Assembly (NCBI GenBank): GCA_951640165.1
Contig: OX621249.1
Location: 26,703,201-26,767,200 of the forward strand
Direction of reading: 5' to 3'
DNA from: Pseudoips prasinana
Lineage: Eukaryota; Arthropoda; Insecta; Lepidoptera; Nolidae
Length of the DNA stretch: 64,000 nucleotides
Positions 31,041 to 41,372 of the stretch are shown here, one piece after another. The translations under genes and the position numbers were made by a program. The stretch's first letter is position 1. Each line of letters begins with the position of its first letter. The notes below the pieces were generated by a model that did no database searches, had not been told where the DNA came from, and saw only the letters and a program-made list of their open reading frames with translations.

Positions 31041-31940
31041 GTGTTAAAGTTACCCCGATTGAATGTACGATTGCGTGATCTACCGGCTTCTCATGTGGCT
31101 GATATGCATTTTATCAACGGTTTTTGCAATGGGAATGCACGTGCTGCTGTTGAAGAATACAGACGACGTTATCCAGGTAGACAAGTACTTGGGTACCGGT
31201 CCTTCATTGCCGTACAACTTCGTTTTTGCGAAGGCGGATTATTTCTACAGCGAAATGAGCCTGGCGTGATTCTTGATGTCAACGTTGAAGAGGAGGTCTT
31301 ACGATTATTACGCGACAATCCTATGATTAGTATTCATCTCCTATCGATAAGAGTCGGTATACCGAGAATAAGGGTGTGGAGAATTCTTAAAAAAGAAGGC
31401 CTGCACCCTTATCACTTCCGACGTGCTCAACATTTGTAAATAGTCGATTATGGTGCGAGATCTGTTTTTGTAATTGGATAATTGCACAGCAAAGACCTAA
31501 TTCCCATTTTATGAGTAAGATTTTGGGTATGAAGCCCCTTTCACAAGGGCGAGTATTACGAATTATCGTAATCTCCAAATCGAGGCCACAGAAAACCCAC
31601 ACGTCATTAGGGAAACAACTTTCCAGACTCAGTTTTCTGCAAATGTATGGCTGAAAATGCTGAAGGGCTGAAATGATGATGATCAAGTTATTGGCCCTGT
31701 CGTGTTACTAAACAGGTAAGATCAACACGCGTATTTAGATTTTTTACAAAATACATTGCCGTTACTTTTGCATGAAGTACCGCTGGAAACAAGGACACAA
31801 CAAGGCGGATGCAGCTACAATTAGATGGAGTTCCAGCACATTTCGCACGACTAGTTCGTGATAATTTAACCCAAAATTATCCGCGGTGGATTGGTTGAAC
31901 AGGGCCCTTGCTTGGCCGCCGCGACCTCCCGACCTTACTG
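31041..31940 (+). pseudogene. Tc1-like transposase fossil with DUF4817-type head
   Basis: Open to 31437: SHVADMHFINGFCNGNARAA and VEEYRRRYPGRQ, the DUF4817-type helix-turn-helix; then VNVEEEVLRLLRDNP and PRIRVWRILKKEGLHPYHFR, the second HTH before the DDE domain. After stops and frameshifts, ENPHVIRETTFQTQFSANVW is seen near 31590-31650, and GVPAHFARLVRDNLTQNYP plus a TGA and then GPLAWPPRPPDL near 31810-31938, the block around the second catalytic Asp and PDL. The family continues to PLDFFLWG, but the sequence changes to Harbinger-like DNA at about 31941. Clearly inactive. Confidence 0.75.
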
Positions 31941-32034
31941 TACGTTCACACGGCGTCGAGTGTTTCTCTACCGAATCGGTTTTTTGCAGGATTCGGTTTA
32001 GTGGCATAAGTATTTCAATGAAGGAGTTCACACA

Positions 32035-32237
32035 TGCATTCGGTTTCAAGACACGACAAAAAAACCGAATCTTGCTGAAGTTGACATCCGATTTTGCGAC
32101 TACAAACCGATCCGGCGATACTGCAAAATGCAGATCCGATACAGTGGTATAGGGCATTCAATACATGCGTTCATACGATACACGCAGGGGTAGATTCGGT
32201 TTTTTGTCGGATCTTGAAACCGAATGCGTCGCACAAG
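32035..32237. repeat. Inverted repeat at the left side of the Harbinger-like element
   Basis: GCATTCGGTTTCAAGACACG and AAAAAACCGAATC on the left are complementary to GATTCGGTTTTTTGTCGG and CTTGAAACCGAATGCG near 32190-32230. Further ATTCGGTTT words lie at 31973-32002. Probably subterminal repeats of the element; a matching right terminus was not found. Confidence 0.45.
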
Positions 32238-32326
32238 CTGGGAAGGAGGGGTGGGCGGGAGGGACACACTGCACGTGCGCTTGCCAGTCGCCAGTTCTTT
32301 TCGCCCGCTTTGACTGACCGCTCGCT

Positions 32327-32510
32327 ATGACGACGAAAAATATAAACGTTGAAAATTTAATTTCTCTTGTCCAAAATCGGCCAGTTTTATGGGACAAAAC
32401 TCTCGAAATATACAAGGATAAAAACTTGAGAACTGCTGGCTGGCGAGAAATATGTATAATTTTGAATGAAGATTTTGAAGAAATGGAGGAGAAAAACAGG
32501 CAGGATTATG
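32327..32510 (+). pseudogene. MADF/BESS protein of a Harbinger-like element, exon 1
   Basis: ATG at 32327. The translation MTTKNINVENLISLVQNRPV LWDKTLEIYKDKNLRTAGW is a MADF domain start (LIxLVxxxPxLWDxxxxxYxxxxxxxxxWxxI). The donor GTAAGT at 32511 leaves one base, which pairs with the acceptor at 33519 to continue the domain in frame. MADF proteins are the DNA-binding partners encoded by PIF/Harbinger transposons. The intron (32511-33519) contains the transposase gene on the opposite strand. Exon 2 is frameshifted and interrupted by a mariner, so the gene is dead. Confidence 0.75.
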
Positions 32511-32580
32511 GTAAGTTTGTAATTTTTTAAAGTAAACAGGTTAAGTATTTGTACATTAGCAGTGTGTTACAAAATTAACG

Positions 32581-33490
32581 TTAGATTGATTCGTCTTGCC
32601 AAGGCACAGCTCCTGCTGTAGAAATAAAATAATTTGTGAATTCAGATCGTATAACATTAGCACATCGTCCACCTCGTGTACTATTTTGTTCATTAGGTGC
32701 ATCTGTGAACACGTTAACCACTGATGATACATTGCTTGTTGTTTCTATGTTCGACTGTACACCTTCCATATCTATTATAAAATTATGAAGTACAGTGCAA
32801 GCCTTTACAATCGATATTGCTGTGCTGGTATCAACATCCAGTGGACGATGAAATATTCGCCACTTGTTAGCTAATATCCCAAAGGCTCACTCAACATAGC
32901 GTCGAGCTCTGGTTAATCTGTAGTTATATATTCTTTTGTTTCTATCCAAATGGTTTCCGCCGTAAGGTCTCATCAAATGTTGATGCAAGCCAAAACCTTC
33001 ATCGCCTATTACTACAAACGGAATCGATAAATCGGAATCGTTTGTCAGTGGACATGCTGCCGGTAATTGCAAATCACCATCTATTAGTTTTTTCCAAAAA
33101 GTACACTCCTTGAATATTGTCGAATCGCATTCTTTTCCATACGAGCCCACACAGATGTATGTAAATTTATAATATGAATCAACCACTGCTAATAATACGA
33201 TGGAAAAGAAATCTTTGTAATTCATAAACATGGAACCACTGTTGTTTGGCTTTTTTATCCTAATATGTTTACCGTCCACTGTACCAATGCAATGGGGAAA
33301 GTTTGCTCTAGTATTAAATCCATTGGCGATATATTCCCAGTCAGATATTGTGTTGGGTAATGTCATAAACTCCCCATGCAAATTGTTCCAAATAGCATTC
33401 GTTACTTCCTTAATAATGTTACTGATCGTAGACACTCCGACTCGGTAGGCGTAATGTAAATCCTTGTATGAACACCCAGAAGCCATATAT
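32581..33490 (-). pseudogene. PIF/Harbinger transposase (DDE_4 nuclease) with one premature stop
   Basis: The acceptor TTACTTGCAG lies before 33490. The product reads YMASGCSYKDLHYAYRVGVS (HTH-like), CIGTVDGKHIRI (first Asp), NYKDFFSIVLLAVVDSYYKF, VVIGDEGFGLHQHLMRPYGG (second Asp) and YNYRLTRARRYVE (Glu). A TGA replaces the next codon (family: ENAFGIL), then AFGILANKWRIFHRPLDVDT and KACTVLHNFII continue in the same frame to a natural stop at 32581. All three catalytic acids remain, with one nonsense change as the visible lesion. The gene lies wholly inside the intron of the MADF partner on the other strand. Its 5' exon must lie to the right; a weak candidate is at 35381-35457. Confidence 0.85.
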
Positions 33491-33519
33491 CTGCAAGTAA
33501 ATTTAATTATATTTTTCAG

Positions 33520-34090
33520 CTAAATCGATCGTTAAGAAGTGGACTAATATTAGAGACAGCTGGATGAGGAGTATTAATGAGAAAAAGAAATCAAAAAAAT
33601 CAGGATCGTCTGCGACATGTCCGAGAGCCTACGTTTATCATCGTCAAATGTTGTACTTAAAAAAAATTGTGACGCCAGCTGACACACATGATAGTGCAAC
33701 TATTGCTACACCAAACCCAGCAGACGATAGTACAGCCGCTACAGTTACATCAGATGTTACCCATGACAGTGCGATGGCTCAGGACAATTTATTTGGTGAA
33801 GATGTCGCAAATAATCAAGATGCTACAGATGAAAGTCAACAAGAAACTAATAATGAATTTAGTAGGTGGTTCGAAAAGAAAAAAAAGCAGACCATCGAGG
33901 CAGAATTTAAACGTGTTTGATAAGAAAATGAGTGAGTTTATAGATTATCAAATGGAATGCAAGAAGAAAGAAGAAATGAAAGAAGACCGTAATTTGTTTT
34001 TCTTTAAAAGTCTACTTCCATCATTGGCAACGCTAAACGATAATCAAACATTAGAATTTCAATCAGGCGTCTTAAATTTATTGCAAAATA
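33520..34090 (+). pseudogene. MADF/BESS protein, exon 2, frameshifted and cut by a mariner
   Basis: The acceptor TATTTTTCAG precedes 33520. The translation AKSIVKKWTNIRDSWMRSIN completes the MADF domain (WxxLRDxYxR). A Thr/Asp/Ala-rich linker follows, up to RWFEKKKKQTIEAEFKRV and a stop at 33918-33920. In the next frame the protein continues from about 33905 as FDKKMSEFIDYQMECKKKEE and FFKSLLPSLATLNDNQTLEF, a BESS motif (FFxSLLPxLxxLxxxxxLxFxxxVLxLL). A one-base slip in the A run at 33878-33890 explains the change. The frame enters the mariner's left inverted repeat at 34091. Confidence 0.75.
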
Positions 34091-35378
34091 TTAGGTCTTT
34101 ACCTATGAAATTGCCGTTCTGCAGTACTGGCCATTTCAAATCAAAATAATTTTTGTTTGGCTAAGAATTCTAATTTCAAATTAATTTTATTTTAAAAACA
34201 TGGATTCTTTTTTCCAAAAGTAGTCATTTCTTTATTGATTAGTGTTACATTTTCATCGCATTTCAATCTTTTTCGTCATCATGGATACGTTAAAAATTCG
34301 AGTAATTATGGAATATGAGTACCGTCGTGGCAGCAACGCGGCACAAGCGGCACGCAACATCAACGACGTTTACGGAGCTAACACTACAAACCAACGCACC
34401 ACCTGTTATTGGTTTGCTCGCTTCCGTTCTGGAAATTTCGACCTGAAAAATGAACCTCGCGGTCGTCCGAAGACTTTGGTCGACAATGACGAATTAAAGG
34501 CGGTTGTGGAAGCTGATGATACACAATCTACGGCTGAATTAGCAGCAGCTTTCGACGTTAGCGTCAAAACAATATTGGTCCATTTGCGTCAAATTGGCAA
34601 GGTAAAAAAGCTTGACAAATGGGTGCCCCACGAACTCAATGATCGCCAGCGCGAAGTACGCGTCGAGACGTGCCGTGCACTGCTCAACAGACACACAAAT
34701 GAAGGAATTTTGAACCGCATTGTTACCTGCGATGAAAAATGGATTCTGTTTGATAACCGCAAGCGCTCAGCAAGTTGGTTGGATCCTGGTTCAGCACCTA
34801 AACAATGCCCTAAACGAAAACTTACCCCTAGAAAAGTGATGGTCACTGTTTGGTGGTCTAGCGCCGGTGTGATTCATCACAGCTTCTTACCAAACGGGGT
34901 GAGCATTACTGCAGATGTGTACTGTGAAGAACTGAGCACAATGATGGAGAAGCTGGCGCATCTCCAACCAGCATTGGTCAATCGCTCGTCTCCGCTGCTC
35001 CTGCACGACAACGCGCGACCTCATACTGCACAGCAGACGGTCTCCAAGTTGCAAGAACTGGGGTTGGAAGCTCTCCGTCATCCGCCCTACTCACCAGACC
35101 TTGCGCCTACAGACTACTACTTTTTCCAGAATTTGGATAACTTCTTGGCGGGAAAAAAATTCAATACCCGAGAGGCAGTACAAAATGCCTTTGAAGAATT
35201 TGTTGCCTCCCGTCCAGCTGATTTCTTTAAGAAGGGCATCAATAAACTGCCACTGCGATGGCAAAGATGCATTGATTGCATGGGTGATTACTTCGATTAA
35301 TACAAATAAAAAAATTCATGAAAAAAATTCGTTTAAATTTTTTCATACAAAACGGCAATTTCATAGGTAAAGACCTAT
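34091..35378 (+). mobile_element. Mariner (cecropia-type), copy 1, complete
   Basis: 1,288 bp with 28-bp inverted repeats starting TTAGGTCTTTACCTATGAAA (left) and the complement ending ...GACCTAT (right; one terminal mismatch), flanked by TA on both sides. It interrupts exon 2 of the Harbinger MADF gene. Length and ends are identical to the second copy at 49925-53688 once that copy's insertion is discounted. Confidence 0.93.
34281..35300 (+). CDS. Mariner transposase, DD34D, intact (copy 1)
   Basis: 339 residues from ATG 34281 (MDTLKIRVIMEYEYRRGSNA). N-terminal HTH domain about 5-115 (ARNINDVYGANTTNQRTTCY; second HTH ELAAAFDVSVKTILVHLRQI), the linker WVPHEL at about 121 and catalytic residues D151 (TCDEKW), D243 (LLHDNARPH) and D278 (YSPDLAPTDYYFF), 34 residues apart. 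WVPHEL and YSPDLAPTD are family signatures. Overall pattern matches the cecropia subfamily, to which human SETMAR's transposase also belongs. No stop or frameshift. It differs from copy 2 at three residues (KAVV/KTVV, CRALL/CLALL, final D/E). Confidence 0.95.
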   Translation: MDTLKIRVIMEYEYRRGSNAAQAARNINDVYGANTTNQRTTCYWFARFRSGNFDLKNEPRGRPKTLVDNDELKAVVEADDTQSTAELAAAFDVSVKTILVHLRQIGKVKKLDKWVPHELNDRQREVRVETCRALLNRHTNEGILNRIVTCDEKWILFDNRKRSASWLDPGSAPKQCPKRKLTPRKVMVTVWWSSAGVIHHSFLPNGVSITADVYCEELSTMMEKLAHLQPALVNRSSPLLLHDNARPHTAQQTVSKLQELGLEALRHPPYSPDLAPTDYYFFQNLDNFLAGKKFNTREAVQNAFEEFVASRPADFFKKGINKLPLRWQRCIDCMGDYFD

Positions 35379-35732
35379 TATTATGAAATTCTTAATCTCT
35401 CTGAATCTCGGAATTTGAGATGAGAGTCGTCCACGTAAAACCACTGTTAAAAGAGATTTTTAATATACACTTTAGAATATATTACTTATATTTTCTTGAA
35501 AAGGAAACATGTTTCTGATGCACCTATACACCAAACATATTTACACTACTAACATTAAGTACTACGTATAGTAGTTAAGAACCAAAATAAATTGTTGTGC
35601 ATATCCGATAAAAAGATAATGGTATAATAGTCATCACCTGATTTTAAACTCTATAATATTGCAATAAAAACTAAAACCAATTAATAATGCCTACACGTTA
35701 TGAACAATGAAGGAATATTGATTTTTGAAGTA
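35379..35732 (-). other. Right part of the Harbinger-like element; no complete gene
   Basis: On the minus strand an acceptor-like TTTTAACAG is followed by an open stretch (35440-35383) with DSHLKFRDSERLRIS before a stop. RDSxxxxERLxIxLRxMASG is the order in Harbinger transposases just before the exon at 33490, so this may be the displaced upstream part. The match is short and the mariner lies exactly at its end. The rest is AT-rich without other signals. Confidence 0.25.
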
Positions 35733-36653
35733 CAGTCCCACAAACTTTTCTGACCCGGTGGCAGCGTCGCTGTTATCGCATTTAGTGTTGCTAGTAAATA
35801 TTTTTTGCAATAAAGTGGGTAAAAATAATATGCACATTGTAACGTAAATGTTACTTCACTAAAAAGCAAACAAATACTGTCATTACTAATCTTTATAACA
35901 TCTTTATATTTTTATACAATAATTATGATCATTTACATAAAATGTATGCTATGTGTTCTCTAACGGAGATGCTCCAGGTATTATTATGTGACCGGAATGG
36001 TTTAATTCAGAAGTCATTTCATCATCATCATTATCGCAATCACTGCTTTCACTTTCACTATCACTACCATGAATGATGAAAGGCTCGTCTAAGTATCCAT
36101 CCCTTTTTCGATACACATTTTCAATATTTTTGTACATTATTGCAATGCTTTTGCCATTCATTGACTATTATTTTATCAAAAGCTTCTGCAATGAATGATA
36201 GGATTTCAGAATTCTATCTACCATGCTCTTTTTCTTTCACAAGTTTTCTTACACATCACTCCCAGACACCTACAAAGGAAACAGCAAAAATTAAATAAAT
36301 AATGAATATTTTAAAATATGTATTTTAATTTAAAGAGCGAGGGGGAATTTCGTATTTTTTCAGAAGCTGACAACACTAACCGTTAGCAGCAGCTACGCAT
36401 TCATACAACTTATTGAAGGGTATAATTGGTGCCTGAAGGCGTTATTCTTCCTTCATATAATTTGATACTTGTAATATAACGTTCCCCGCATCAATTTTTA
36501 AAGCTTTCGGCATTTTTCACAATTAAAAACCACAAAGAGAAAAATAAATACGCGCAACAAACAATCAATGGCAGGAATGTCATGGATTGACATTTCAAAC
36601 TGGCGTCATTAGTTCTACTTTTGGCCACCGGGCCAGATAAGTTTGTAGCACAG
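35733..36653 (-). mobile_element. Tc1/mariner-like deletion derivative with both gene ends
   Basis: The terminal inverted repeats CAGTCCCACAAACTTTTCTG ACCCGGTGGC (35733 on) and CTGTGCTACAAACTTATCTG GCCCGGTGGC (minus strand from 36653) are flanked by TA. On the minus strand, 36513-36385 encodes MPKALKIDAGNVILQVSNYM KEE, a stop, then LQAPIIPFNKLYECVAAA, an N-terminal HTH start. 36210-35949 encodes EAFDKIIVNEWQKHCNNVQK and, after a frameshift, VYRKRDGYLDEPFIIHGSDS followed by an acidic Ser/Asp tail, the C terminus. The DDE core between them is missing. Confidence 0.7.
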
Positions 36654-37286
36654 TAATTCAAATTTCGCGTCCTTATTTTCTTATATCTGACAGTTGTATC
36701 CGAGAGTATATAATAAGGATGCCAACAAGTAACACAGTAACATAGATCAAATAATTAATGTATATTGTCCAATAGTCGAGTTACGATTTTATTTTTCTTA
36801 GAGTCTCGATTGGAACAACGTATGACAAGAATGTCGACATAATCATTTCATTTCATTTCATGTACTTGTTTACTGAATAAATATATTTTCTTCTTCTTCT
36901 TCTTGATGTCTTTCTTGTCTTGTTAAATATGCCTGTCTACTGAATAAATGTATATTTTCTTATAATAAGGTTTATTAAATTCTCCAATTAATGAGGCCTC
37001 TCAACAGCTACGATTGCCGAATGGCACTACCTACGCCGATCACTGGTAGTGAGCATGATAGCATACAATATTTATATGCACGCCACTGAAAAAATGAGAT
37101 AAATGTCTTTTAAATTGGTTAGATTGAGATTAAAAGCTTCGTCTTAATAAGTCGCAGGTTCTAATTGTTCCAATTTAACATTCAGCATATAGACTTCTCT
37201 TATGAAGTAAGAACGTAGATGTACCAAGACCAAACATACAGCCTGTTTAACTTACTAATAAAAATACATCATCAATAAAAATATAT
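36654..37286. other. Unassigned AT-rich stretch
   Basis: No gene or repeat end that I can support. It contains a short (TTC)n run near 36890-36905 and two similar ACTGAATAAATATATTTTCT words at about 36872 and 36938. Confidence 0.4.
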
Positions 37287-37369
37287 ACTTACGTAGATCT
37301 ATATGGCGTATCCATAAATAGTGAAGTCCGTTCAATATTTATGGATACGCCTTATAGATCTACGTAAGT
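37287..37369. repeat. Hairpin, arms of about 37 bp
   Basis: ACTTACGTAGATCTATATGG...CATAAATA pairs with TATTTATGG...TATAGATCTACGTAAGT around a loop of about 12 nt, with one mismatch. No repeat end is seen beside it. Confidence 0.65.
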
Positions 37370-37484
37370 TAAGGAGTTCAATAGCCACGTGCAGCACATC
37401 ATCACGCAAAACACACAAAAACAGATTAACTTCCCAAACAAGAATGATTCCCATCATTATTTTGTATACCTAGGTATCACGTGT

Positions 37485-37690
37485 TCATACGCGGCGAGGT
37501 TGAGCTACTAGACTTGCAGTCAGGGTAACCACCAGATGGTTTAATTTCTGAGCATCTTCGTGCTTCGGAGGGCGCGTTAAGCTGTCGATTACGGTTGTAG
37601 ACATTAGACAGTCGTTAAGCCATGCCTACTGGGCGGCTTGATCAACTCCGACACTAGGGCAACCACTATACGATAAGTGGCTGAGTAAGG
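37485..37690 (+). repeat. SINE-like lepidopteran repeat
   Basis: TTGAGCTACTAGACTTGCAG, GTGCTTCGGAGGGCGCGTTA AGC, CAGTCGTTAAGCCATG and CCGACACTAGGGCAACC mark a widespread family whose members also lie at 39180-39290 and, reversed, 24715-24860 and 48440-48600. Confidence 0.5.
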
Positions 37691-37986
37691 TATCACGAAC
37701 TGGTTTTCTTTAGTTTGTTCAGTTTCATGGGGACATGGTACTCAGTAAATTTTCTCCACCATTAATGTTACCCTTAGTATATTTATGATCTGTTCTACCA
37801 CAGATTAACCGTATACAGATATAAATCATTGTCTGCCAGATAGGCCAATCGTGAAGTTAGAATTTAGGATTGGTACGAGAAGTTACAATTTTGTCATTAT
37901 TCCCCCTTTAGGCAATAATTTGAAGTTTCCTTTGCTAGCTTAAGCCCTCGCTCGTCTGTATTGTCCGGTGAAGCAGTGAGAGCATG

Positions 37987-38161
37987 TAAGGCCGCCTACG
38001 CAATATGCGGTTAGCCGGAATGCGGTCAGCCGTCAGCAATCAATATTTCTAACCGGCTAGGCGGCTGCCGAATCACAGTGTGAATAAAACGGTCAGCCGT
38101 ACCTACGGCTGGCCGCATTGCGGTTTTTTGTAAATGAGCGTAGGATGCGTAGGAGGCCTTA
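37987..38161. mobile_element. Small MITE with GC-rich inverted ends
   Basis: TAAGGCCGCCTACGCA at the left is the imperfect complement of TGCGTAGGAGGCCTTA at the right, enclosing about 140 bp with repeated GCGGTTAGCC/CGGTCAGCCG words. TAA/TTA at the borders fits a Harbinger-type 3-bp target. Non-coding. Confidence 0.5.
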
Positions 38162-38624
38162 GACTAACTCCAACCGTCAAGTTAAAAATAAGGTCACAAC
38201 ATCAAACGTAGCGCTAGTATAACCGACATGCCCCAATGGCGATTCAAACCAAAGATAATATAATAAACTATATTTAGTTGAATCTGCCATAGCAGGTAAC
38301 TAAATTGATACGCAACACTACATATAATGGGTTACGTCAACGTTGACAGATATCTAATGTGCCATACTTAATTTCATTAATCATTGGCCATACTGCGAAA
38401 ATTCCAATCTACATATTTCACATTTGACACCTGTCATTTATATTGACATAACCGGAAAGCATAGGGCAGTTTCAGAAGCCATTCATCGTAACATCGCTTC
38501 TGCGCAATCCGTTTATGTCAACACCAGGAAGCATCGCGTACCCCTTGGAAGCGTGGAACATATTTAAGAACTGCAATCTACCAATATAGAAAATCCATAA
38601 AGATAATGTGCAGACAGAAGAAAA

Positions 38625-38870
38625 TAAAAACCGGCCAAGTGCGAGTCGGACTCGCGCACAAAGGGTTCCGTACCATTATCTATAAAAACGACTAAGTTAG
38701 TATAAAAACGAGCGAGTTTTTTAGTATTTGTTGTTATAGGGGCAACAGAAATACATCATCTGTGTAAATTTCAACTGTCTTACTATCACGGTTCATGAGA
38801 CGGACAGACAGGCAGACAGCGAAGTCTTAGTAATAGGGTCCCGTTTTACCCTTTGGATACGGAACCCTCA
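38625..38870 (-). repeat. GTTCCGTA/GGCCAAGTGCGAGTCGG repeat, copy C
   Basis: Begins AACCGGCCAAGTGCGAGTCG and ends ATAGGGTCCCGTTTTACCCT TTGG...GAACCC. Reverse orientation relative to copy D at 41090, with which it shares CATGAGACGGACAGAC-type words. 38881-39175 contains short open frames without recognisable features. Confidence 0.7.
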
Positions 38871-39451
38871 AAAGAGAGATTTGAAAAACTTAAACCTGAC
38901 ATCGACTATTTACCGAATTTCTCAGTTAAAAAGAGACCACAATTTCTTCCGTCTCAACCCGCATGAACGATATTTCGGGCTCGCTTCGAATTGTACTTGT
39001 GATAATAATGGGAGAAATACCAAGAAAGCGTCATGTTGGAGGTTAAAGGAAATCGTGGCTCATTTACAGAACGCTGATGATGCTCGTTGAAGAAATGTTT
39101 CGTCTGTCGAGAAACTGAGAGTAATATGAGGAGCCAAGAATAGTGGAGAGGCATCAAAAGAAGATAATAGTTAACTAATTACCTTGTTTACTTTTTCGTA
39201 TGCGCAGCGGTTACCCCAGTATCAATTGTAACTGTATAGTCTTTGGTCAGTTGTTAAAGCTACCCAGTAACTGCCCACAACAGGACATACTTCCATAAGT
39301 TCAACACTTGTAGCGACATCTACTACAAAAAAAAACAAAGCGTTCAACCAATTATATAGCCAAGCCTGCGTCGCGATAGCTCAGTCACAGAATATTAGGT
39401 ACAGTCTTCGTCCACATGGACTAATAGGTACATGTATATAATAATATGTAT

Positions 39452-39688
39452 AATATTATCCTGGAACATTATTTACATACCGCCATCTAATCCCAAATTC
39501 GCAGAGTTTGTACTATGGAAACCAGATAACTGATATACTACATATACTATTTATTTTTCTAAATACATACTTATATAGATAATTACACCCAGACTCATGC
39601 ACACAAATATCTGTTCTGGGTGGGAATCGAACCCACGACCTCCAGCGTGAAAAGCAATCATTTGCCAATCACGACAACAGGCCCGTCA
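39452..39688 (-). repeat. tRNA-derived SINE, minus strand
   Basis: Near-complete member of the 487-760 family: on the minus strand TTGGCAAATGATTGC, GGTTCGATTCCCACCCAGA, TATATAAGTATG, CTGGTTTCCATAGTACAAAC and GGATTAGATGGCGGTATG. Short Helitron-like and LINE-derived words lie to the right (39780-39930). Confidence 0.7.
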
Positions 39689-39944
39689 ATATTAATGTAT
39701 TCTGTGACACGGACCATTCTCAAGGGACGCTAACTCATCGAGTGCTGGAATGCAATTCAACTAGCATATTTACTCGAAAGACGTCCACTGCTGGACAAAG
39801 GCTTCCCCCAAGGATCTTCACATTCTGGATTACCCTAAAGTAACTCTTTATTCTCTTACTTATCTAAATGCATGTTTATAAAATACTAGCAGCCCGCCCC
39901 GGCTTGGCACGGGTATTAAACAAACATTTCAAACAGACCGTAGC

Positions 39945-40190
39945 CTAGTTGGTAGTGATCCCGTCTACGAAGCTGGTGGTCTTGGGTTCGAATCCCGGTA
40001 AGTGCAAATATTTGTGTGATGAGCACGAATATTTGTTTCCGAGTCATGGATGTTTTCTATGTATTTAAGTATTTATCTATCTATATAAGTATGTATATCG
40101 CCGCCTGGTACCCATAGTACAAGCTTTGCTTAGTTTGGGGCTAGGATGATCTGTGTGACATTGTCCCTAGATATTATTATTATTATTCAG
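39945..40190 (+). repeat. tRNA-derived SINE (second family) with ATT tail
   Basis: Head ACCGTAGCCTAGTTGGTAGT and GGGTTCGAATCCCGGTAAG; body CACGAATATTTGTTTCCGAG, CAAGCTTTGCTTAGTTTGGG and GATCTGTGTGACATTGTCC; tail (ATT)n. Same family as the interrupted copy at 23013-23640. A (CA)n(TA)n microsatellite follows at 40199-40238. Confidence 0.75.
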
Positions 40191-40196
40191 CAATGA

Positions 40197-40237
<41 letters not shown>

Positions 40238-40689
40238 CTTTGTCGTTTTTGCGTGGAGTCATTAAAAAAAGTAACATTCCAATTTAAATTTATGTTTTTT
40301 TTGTATTGTTTTTTTTTATTTAATTGCAAATTTTTTTGTAGATAATTATATTATTATGTTCAGCAAAGATGTAGTACATTATTTGTTCTATAACCAATAG
40401 TTTTCGCAGAGCACGTAATGTAAGAAAGATTTTGGGATTTTTTCACACCTTGGCTTACATTATTGGATTTTTAGTACGGATCCCTACTTAACTTTTTTCA
40501 AAAATTTAATGTAGCCTATGTTCACCGGAGATAATGTAGCTTCCCGCAGTGAAAGAGTTTTTGAAATCGTACAAGTAGTTTCGGAGCCTATTCAATGCAA
40601 ACAAACAAAAAACAATAAAATCTTTCCTCTTTATAATATTAGTGTAGATGTAAAACTCTTTCGTTTATTAGGACTAGGGTTGAGCTATT

Positions 40690-40979
40690 CCCGGCGCTGG
40701 GAGCTAATCCCAGCGCGGGAGGGTATGCGGCGCCCAATTGGTTTCTCCCCGATTGGGCGCCGCCACTGGGACCGCTGGCGTTTGGGGGAGGGAATGAGTG
40801 GAGTTCTTTACCTCCGAGCGTCAGCGGTCCCGGGTGGTTAACCTGCTGTGGTTCAGGTAACACGCTCGTGCGCACTGGGGAGGGAGGCCGGCCTCCCCGG
40901 GTGAGTCTCGCGGACGCTCAGCGGAGGTACTGGCGAGATCGTTCACGAGTACCCAGAGCCTACTACCACGTACAGAAAA
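40690..40979 (+). mobile_element. GC-rich, hairpin-dense retroposon of unknown family
   Basis: Flanked by GGGTTGAG(C/T)TATT at 40677-40689 and 40980-40992, a 13-bp direct repeat with one mismatch, and ending ACAGAAAA. Inside are several hairpins: CGGCGCTGGGAGC/GCGCGGG at the left, GGCGCCCAAT...ATTGGGCGCC at 40728-40764, GGGACCGCTGGCG...CGTCAGCGGTCCC at 40768-40832 and GGAGGCCGGCCTCC near 40883. Base composition contrasts sharply with the AT-rich surroundings. No protein frame is supported. Unlike other SINEs here it has no tRNA-like boxes that I can recognise. Confidence 0.6.
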
Positions 40980-41089
40980 GGGTTGAGTTATTTAGACGCG
41001 AAGCCCCTTAGAGAGTCGCTAAATCGCACGTGAATAGGTATGCAGTCTATCGCCGAGCGCCGCTCACAGACACTCAATCTGCTTATTTT

Positions 41090-41372
41090 TTTAGGGTTCC
41101 GTACCCAAAGGGTAAAACGGGACCCTATTACTAAGACTTCGCTGTCTGTCTGTCCGTCTGTCACCGGTTGTATCTCATGAACCGTGATAGATAGAGTTGA
41201 AATTTTCCCAAATGATGTATTTCTGTTGCCGCTATAACAAGAAATACTAAAAAACAAAACAAAATAAATATTTAAGGGGGCTCCCATACGAAACCTGAAT
41301 ATTTTGCTTGTTTTTATAGATGTACGGAACCCTTCGTACGGGAGTCCGACTCGCACTTGGCCGATTTTTTTA
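41090..41372 (+). repeat. GTTCCGTA/GGCCAAGTGCGAGTCGG repeat, copy D
   Basis: TAGGGTTCCGTACCCAAAGG GTAAAACGGGACCC at the left, GTCTGTCTGTCCGTCTGTC and TATCTCATGAACCGTGATAG inside, and GGAGTCCGACTCGCACTTGG at the right. The stretch 41373-41790 holds no gene. Confidence 0.75.

Noticed and set aside
31886..32330. Overlapping frames 31886-32152, 32094-32330 and antisense partners
   Set aside because: They cross the junction of the Tc1-like fossil and the inverted repeat of the Harbinger-like element; no domains.
35381..35457. Upstream exon of the Harbinger transposase
   Set aside because: RDSERLRIS is suggestive, but it meets a stop at the mariner border and has no donor; left as a weak note, not a gene.
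38881..39090. Plus-strand 69-residue frame
   Set aside because: No family resemblance; lies in unassigned DNA beside a repeat.
40199..40238. Functional regulatory repeat
   Set aside because: A plain (CA)n(TA)n microsatellite after a SINE tail.
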